Shown: one piece after another, positions 57,773-64,000 of the stretch
How positions within the stretch are numbered: position 1 is the stretch's first letter
How the letters are laid out: every line of letters begins with the position of its first letter
DNA from: Brachynemurus nebulosus
Lineage: Eukaryota > Arthropoda > Insecta > Neuroptera > Myrmeleontidae
Assembly (NCBI GenBank): GCA_035578155.1
Contig: JAPWDM010000033.1
Span: 1,943,001 to 2,007,000 of the forward strand
Reading direction: 5' to 3'
DNA length: 64,000 nucleotides
Notes under the pieces: model-generated
Database searches by the model: none
The model's input: the letters and a program-made list of their open reading frames with translations, nothing else
Told to the model about the DNA's origin: nothing
Made by a program: the position numbers and the translations under genes

Positions 57773-59037
57773 AACCCGTTGTGTAGCATTCTACGCCGCA
57801 TTTGTATCCGCAGGACAGTTGTGGATCTCAGATAACAAAACCTGTACCTATCTAAAATAGTTTACCTCGGTAATAGTAAAAAAGTTTCAAAATCGGTCAG
57901 TTATTTTATTTTTGAGACTTTTAGGTCCCACTGACACTGTCAGACCTTACATAACGTAATCTATATGTGTCTAAAATAGCTTAACTCCCCAACAGTGAAA
58001 AAATTTTCAAAATCGGTCGGTTAGTTTATTTTTGACACTTTTGAATCCGATGGACCCTGGCAGACTTTACATAACGTAATCTATATTTATCTAAAATAGT
58101 TTAGCTCTGTAACAGTGAAAAAATTTTCAAAATCGGTCGGTTAGTTTATTTTTACCACTTTTGGGTCCCATGGACCCTGGCGGACCCTAAATAACGTAAT
58201 GTATGTCTATCTAAAATAGCTTAGTTCCCCAACAGTGAAAAAATTTTCAAAATCGGTCAGTTAGTTTATTTTTGACACTTTTGGATCCCATGGACCCTGG
58301 CAGACCTTACATAACGTAATCTATATTTATCTAAAATAGTTTAGCTCTGTAACAGTGAAAAAATTTTTAAAATCGGTCAGTTAGTTTATTTTTGACACTT
58401 TTGGGTTCTATGGACCCTGGTGGACCTTACATAACGTAATTTATATTTATCTAAAATAGTTTAGCTCTGTAACAGTGAAAAAATTTTCAAAATCGGTTAG
58501 TTATTTTATTTTTGACACTTCTGTATCCTATGGACCCAGGCAGACATTACATAACGTAATCTATATTTATCTAAAATAGTTTAGCTCTGCAACAGTGAAA
58601 AAATTTTCAAAATCGGTCAGTTAGTTTATTTTTGACACTTTTGGGTCCTGTGGACCCTGGCGGACCTTACATAATGTATTCTAAATCTATCTAAAATAGT
58701 TTAGCTCTGTAACAGTGAAGAAATTTTTAAATTTGGTCGTTTAGTTTATTTTTTACAATTATGGGATCAGTAAATCCTGGCGAAACTCATACAAGTCTAG
58801 TACTCTAACAGTAAGAAAAGGGTTCTAAGGATCTCATATAACTTATGGCTGTCCGTAAGCTTCTTGCGGACATCATTTAATTAATTAATTCAAATACTTT
58901 AACTTACTAACTGTGAAAAAATTTTTAAAATCGATTGGTTAATTAATTTCTGGCCTTTTTAGGTCCCGAAAATCTTGACCTCACATAAAATACCTTAAAT
59001 CCATTTGAAATGGTTTAATTTAGATGCTGCGACCCCT
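57347..59037 (+). repeat. repeat family E, copy 2
   Basis: Same order as 14158-16110: head, (TA)n at 57696-57768, 120-bp array (about 57930-58740), tail. It ends TTAGATGCTGCGACCCCTGT, an inverted version of the family start, which the 14158 copy lacks. Confidence 0.9.
57696..57768. repeat. (TA)n microsatellite in repeat E
   Basis: About 73 bases, same length as the run at 61415-61487. Confidence 0.98.
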
Positions 59038-59039
59038 GT

Positions 59040-61290
59040 ATACACATTTTTGCTCGAAAGATATACCCTATTTCAAATACAATTAATCATGAGTCATCGT
59101 TAAAAAATTAAATAATTCTTATATTCGAAACAAATCAATCTTCTATTCTTTTCTAAAAACAAACTACAGATTTATTTACGTAAATACAATAATGAAAGAG
59201 ATAAAGCTAAGAAAGCGGAAATTATTTAATTTCAAAGTGATGAAGCATGGTTAAATTTAAGTGAAATGGACCATAGTATCAAAATCAATTTATTAAGCTG
59301 GTATCGTGCTGTTATCCGTCCAATTCAATTAACCGTCATAGTTCAACCGATCCCGACGGTTTTACTGGACTAATAACTATATAGCTAATATAAAACGTCA
59401 TGAGCAACGGGGCCCCATCACGGAAGTCGAAATTTTCGCTACATCTTCGGTATTTTCGAGATATCTAAATGTGATTGAAAGGGTAGAGGCGGATTGTCAT
59501 TTTGGTGTTTTCAAAACTGATGATAAGGGTCCAGCTGATCGGGGCTTTAAAAAAAGGTTTTAAGTTTTTCAGAGCTGAATCTCAGTAAATTTCAATTTTA
59601 TGCCGATAGCAGTTAGCAGGAAAAAATCCAACAGAATTTGTACGAGGGTATTCCTACTCATGCTTATCTGCCAATTGTCTTTGTGTTTTATTTTTAAATA
59701 TTAAAAAAGGACCGTAAATAGTGAACTGGAAGGCCTTTATCAAGATATTTTTTTCTCTAAAAATCTAAAATTTATAATTTATAAATAAAAACGCCGTGAG
59801 CAGCGGGGCCCCATCACGGTAGTCGAATTTTCCCCTTCATCTTCGGTATTGAATGTCTATATAGTACAGTAACTGAAGCATTTGGCTACCAATTTTTTCG
59901 GATGGGATGGATTGGCTTGAAATTTGAACTGTAGCTAGAGAATAGCCCAAGAAACAAAAGTTATATAATGCCGATGTGTGCTTTCACCCTAGGGGTGGAA
60001 GGCACCCCTTCTAGGGGTTGGAAATTTTTTTATAAAAAAATAACCTCACCGTTCGATAGAGGGACAAATTCTAAGCAAAAAATATTCTATAAGAATTTTT
60101 TGTACAATCAATACTTTTTGAGATATTGGCGCCTAAATGTGGTCGTTTTTAGCCCAAAAAATGCATGTTTTTGAGGGATATTTCGCAAATATCTCAAAAA
60201 CTACAAGTTTTACATAAAAAATGGTTATGAGCAAAAATAAAGAAAATCAAGTAACAAAGAGATTGCATTCTTTTTTATTTTTGTAGGTAGAATATAACCT
60301 AAGTTATGACTCCTTGAAGTTAAAATCGATTTTGACGATAGCTAAAATCGAAACTTTCAATGTCATTTGGAGGAAAGATGAGAGGTTTTTCGAAAAAAAC
60401 TCATATTACACCTTTTAAAGTACTTGAATAGACCTTTATTTTGAGCTGTGGTAAAAGCCATTAGTATAAAAATTAACGGAGTTACATTCAAAGCAAAATG
60501 GTTGTCTCGATTTTTGAGAAAAAAAATTGGTATCAAAATTAATTACTTGACGGCAAACATTGAAACTAAGCGTAATCCGTCGCCAGTTTACTTTATTCAT
60601 ATATAAACAATGGGTTCTGGGAGTTTGAACGGATTTAGAAGTTTAAATTCGAAAAAATGACTGATATACTCTTGAAAAAAAAAATTTAATTTTTAAAAAA
60701 ATCATAGTTTTCTTCAAAATATTTAAAAAACTAACAAATTTATGAAAAAAAATTATAGAATGAAAATTGTAGGTCCTTTCTTGCTGAAAAATTTGCTTTG
60801 TTGTTCATTTTTGTACGTCCAAATTTGACTGAGTTATGATCGTTAGAAGCTCAAAACAGAACGCGAAGACTACCTTTCCTAAGCCCTTTAAACTTACAAA
60901 TCTAAAAATTGAAGGACTCAAAAAAATTGTAAATCATAAGACTTATAGTGCTTAAAATTTCCTACCAAATGGTTTTTTAAGCGAATTGATAACTTAAAAA
61001 TTAAAAAAGTTATAGTAAGAAAACCAACTGCATTTTTCGGTAAAATTTTTGGAGCAGGTAAATTACCATTATCATTGTGTATTTTTTGTATTTTTTTAAT
61101 AATTTAGTTAAAAATTTTAAAAATAAATTCAATAGAATGAAAAAATAAATTTAATTATATCAACATGTAATGTATAATTCACATGCTATTTTTCCATACA
61201 TATAATTTTTATGCAATTTTTCCATAAAGGGTAGGATTTTTTATAAGGGGTAGTTCTTCTATCAGGGTTTTTGGGAGATTAAAAAGTTAC
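59040..61290 (-). repeat. right arm of the 2.25-kb inverted duplication
   Basis: Exact-looking complement of 53523-55773. It starts inside the family E tail junction (after GACCCCTGT) and ends at GATTAAAAAGTTAC, where the second E copy begins. Confidence 0.9.
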
Positions 61291-61296
61291 TTAAAA

Positions 61297-61411
61297 GAGA
61301 AATTTTTTAGAATCGGTTCGATAGCTTATTACTGGCGTTTTCGGATCTGCAAGATCCCGGTGGACCTCATTAAAAAATCAGCTCGACCGTATATTCTAGG
61401 CGGACTTTATG

Positions 61412-61491
<80 letters not shown>

Positions 61492-62754
61492 AACCCGTTG
61501 TGTAGCATTCTACGCCGCATTTGTATCCGCAGGACAGTTGTGGATCTCAGATAACAAAACCTGTACCTATCTAAAATAGTTTACCTCGGTAATAGTAAAA
61601 AAGTTTCAAAATCGGTCAGTTATTTTATTTTTGAGACTTTTAGGTCCCACTGACACTGTCAGACCTTACATAACGTAATCTATATGTGTCTAAAATAGCT
61701 TAACTCCCCAACAGTGAAAAAATTTTCAAAATCGGTCGGTTAGTTTATTTTTGACACTTTTGAATCCGATGGACCCTGGCAGACTTTACATAACGTAATC
61801 TATATTTATCTAAAATAGTTTAGCTCTGTAACAGTGAAAAAATTTTCAAAATCGGTCGGTTAGTTTATTTTTACCACTTTTGGGTCCCATGGACCCTGGC
61901 GGACCCTAAATAACGTAATGTATGTCTATCTAAAATAGCTTAGTTCCCCAACAGTGAAAAAATTTTCAAAATCGGTCAGTTAGTTTATTTTTGACACTTT
62001 TGGATCCCATGGACCCTGGCAGACCTTACATAACGTAATCTATATTTATCTAAAATAGTTTAGCTCTGTAACAGTGAAAAAATTTTTAAAATCGGTCAGT
62101 TAGTTTATTTTTGACACTTTTGGGTTCTATGGACCCTGGTGGACCTTACATAACGTAATTTATATTTATCTAAAATAGTTTAGCTCTGTAACAGTGAAAA
62201 AATTTTCAAAATCGGTTAGTTATTTTATTTTTGACACTTCTGTATCCTATGGACCCAGGCAGACATTACATAACGTAATCTATATTTATCTAAAATAGTT
62301 TAGCTCTGCAACAGTGAAAAAATTTTCAAAATCGGTCAGTTAGTTTATTTTTGACACTTTTGGGTCCTGTGGACCCTGGCGGACCTTACATAATGTATTC
62401 TAAATCTATCTAAAATAGTTTAGCTCTGTAACAGTGAAGAAATTTTTAAATTTGGTCGTTTAGTTTATTTTTTACAATTATGGGATCAGTAAATCCTGGC
62501 GAAACTCATACAAGTCTAGTACTCTAACAGTAAGAAAAGGGTTCTAAGGATCTCATATAACTTATGGCTGTCCGTAAGCTTCTTGCGGACATCATTTAAT
62601 TAATTAATTCAAATACTTTAACTTACTAACTGTGAAAAAATTTTTAAAATCGATTGGTTAATTAATTTCTGGCCTTTTTAGGTCCCGAAAATCTTGACCT
62701 CACATAAAATACCTTAAATCCATTTGAAATGGTTTAATTTAGATGCTGCGACCC
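61297..62754 (+). repeat. repeat family E, copy 3 (direct duplicate of copy 2)
   Basis: Matches 57578-59035 at a constant offset of 3719 bases, including the (TA)n tract (61415-61487) and each 120-bp unit with its private variants. The head (57347-57577) is missing, so the duplication began inside the element. Confidence 0.92.
61415..61487. repeat. (TA)n microsatellite in repeat E
   Basis: About 73 bases. Confidence 0.98.
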
Positions 62755-63094
62755 CTGTCGCAGCATCTGCATAACATAGCGAATTTCCAAATATTGGGCA
62801 CTGGCGGATCTCATCTAAGACCTGTACCTATTTAAAATAGTTTAGCTTTCTAAGAGTAAAAGAATTTTTAAAATCGGCTGGGTAATTAGTTTTGGTATTT
62901 TTGGGGACCCAAGAACCCGAACGGATTTTGTGCAGCATAGTTGTATCCATCTAAAATAATTTAGTTCTCTAGCAGTGAGAAATTTTTTAGAATCGGTTCG
63001 GTAGCTTATTACTGGCGCTTTCGGATCTGCAAGATCCCGGTGTACCTCATTAAAAAATCAGCTCGACTTTATGTAACATATATACATATATATC

Positions 63095-63187
<93 letters not shown>

Positions 63188-63189
63188 AT

Positions 63190-63253
<64 letters not shown>

Positions 63254-63254
63254 A

Positions 63255-63320
<66 letters not shown>

Positions 63321-63390
63321 GATATATATGTATATATGTTACATAAAGTCGAGCTGATTTTTTAACGGTCGAGCTTATTTTTATATATAA

Positions 63391-63454
<64 letters not shown>

Positions 63455-63815
63455 ATATATATGTATATATGTTACATAAAGTCCGCCTAGAATATACGGT
63501 CGAGCTGATTTTTTAATGAGGTACACCGGGATCTTGCAGATCCGAAAGCGCCAGTAATAAGCTACCGAACCGATTCTAAAAAATTTCTCACTGCTAGAGA
63601 ACTAAATTATTTTAGATGGATACAACTATGCTGCACAAAATCCGTTCGGGTTCTTGGGTCCCCAAAAATACCAAAACTAATTACCCAGCCGATTTTAAAA
63701 ATTCTTTTACTCTTAGAAAGCTAAACTATTTTAAATAGGTACAGGTCTTAGATGAGATCCGCCAGTGCCCAATATTTGGAAATTCGCTATGTTATGCAGA
63801 TGCTGCGTCAGGGGT
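62751..63815. repeat. ~1.06-kb palindrome of repeat E heads
   Basis: Two family E heads face each other: ACCCCTGTCGCAGCATCTGC (62751-) and its complement ending TGCTGCGTCAGGGGT (-63815). Between them lie TA-rich tracts and a second, smaller palindrome (63051-63364) built from AATCAGCTCGACTTTATGTA and its complement. The right arm keeps CGGACTTTATGTAA, CGCCTAGAATATACGG-type sequence that is deleted in the left arm. The frames here are TA translations. Confidence 0.85.
63093..63451. repeat. compound (TA)n tracts
   Basis: Three TA runs (about 63099-63172, 63259-63316 and 63393-63451) separated by ATTTATATT, TAAATATAAATA and GTGGATATATATG variants. Confidence 0.95.
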
Positions 63816-63823
63816 ATTATTAT

Positions 63824-64000
63824 TTATAAAATAGAAATTTTGGATTTTTTTGGAAAGAAAAAATATCTTCATAAAAGCCTTCCAGTTTACTATTTAAGTT
63901 CCTTTTTTAATATTTAAAAATAAAAGATAAAGGCAATTGGCGGATAAGCATGGGTAGGAATTCCCTCGTACGAATTGTGTTGGCTTTTTCCCTGTTAACT
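63824..64000 (-). repeat. repeat family B fragment at the window edge
   Basis: Matches 52333-52510 (TAGAAATTTTGGATTTTTTT, then GCCTTCCAGTTTACTATTTA and GCGGATAAGCATGG). It continues beyond the window. Confidence 0.85.

Overview
The window looks like arthropod, most probably insect, nuclear DNA. It is very AT-rich, carries many (TA)n microsatellites and is packed with short DNA transposons. The few coding stretches I can support are split by 60-80 nt GT-AG introns, some with CTAAC-like branch sites. I see no bacterial gene organisation, rRNA, tRNA or CRISPR array. I cannot name the species.

Long ATG-to-stop ORFs are a poor guide here. Nearly all of them are (TA)n translations, tandem repeats or transposon remnants. 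The real coding signal is in short exons read together with their splice sites. The best are: a four-exon gene on the minus strand (2604-3230); four in-phase exons on the plus strand (12604-13109) with a possible last exon at 18349-18483, the gap being filled by transposons; a minus-strand last exon (49896-50076) whose C-terminal signature I read as axonemal dynein intermediate chain 1; and weaker exon candidates at 8305-8722, 25493-25521, 26133-26303, 45275-45404 and 48946-49024.

Layout. 1-1.24 kb: a dispersed repeat split by a Transib-like element. 2.6-3.6 kb: the four-exon gene and its GC-rich 5' flank. 4.2-6.5 kb: two repeat families, B (GC hairpin plus ~160-bp units plus TA tract) and E (120-bp units plus TA tract). 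8.3-8.7 kb: a candidate gene end. 9.5-9.9 kb: repeat family G. 12.6-18.5 kb: a candidate gene whose intron holds a hAT element, a full E element and a G copy with a 1.16-kb element inside it. 19-21.7 kb: a foldback element, a hAT remnant and a palindrome. 25-27.2 kb: candidate exons. 28-30.7 kb: a truncated Transib-like copy abutting a Helitron-like element, plus an inverted fragment of the latter. 31-36 kb: satellite-like units, MITEs and degenerate repeats. 36.5-38.5 kb: a foldback element hosting a second Transib-like copy. 38.7-43.7 kb: nested MITE, hAT, pogo-like and Tc1 insertions in E copies. 44.5-46.1 kb: nested MITEs. 46-50.1 kb: a gene-bearing stretch on the minus strand. 50.2-64 kb: B and E copies arranged as a 2.25-kb-arm inverted duplication, a 1.46-kb direct duplication and a ~1.06-kb palindrome.

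The most informative theme is nested insertion that can be dated from inside the window. Several elements sit in repeats whose uninterrupted sister copy is also present, so the empty site can be read directly for the Transib-like, Tc1 and 1158-bp elements. TA tracts inside repeats serve as landing sites for elements that insert at TA. All identifications were made by eye, without database searches.
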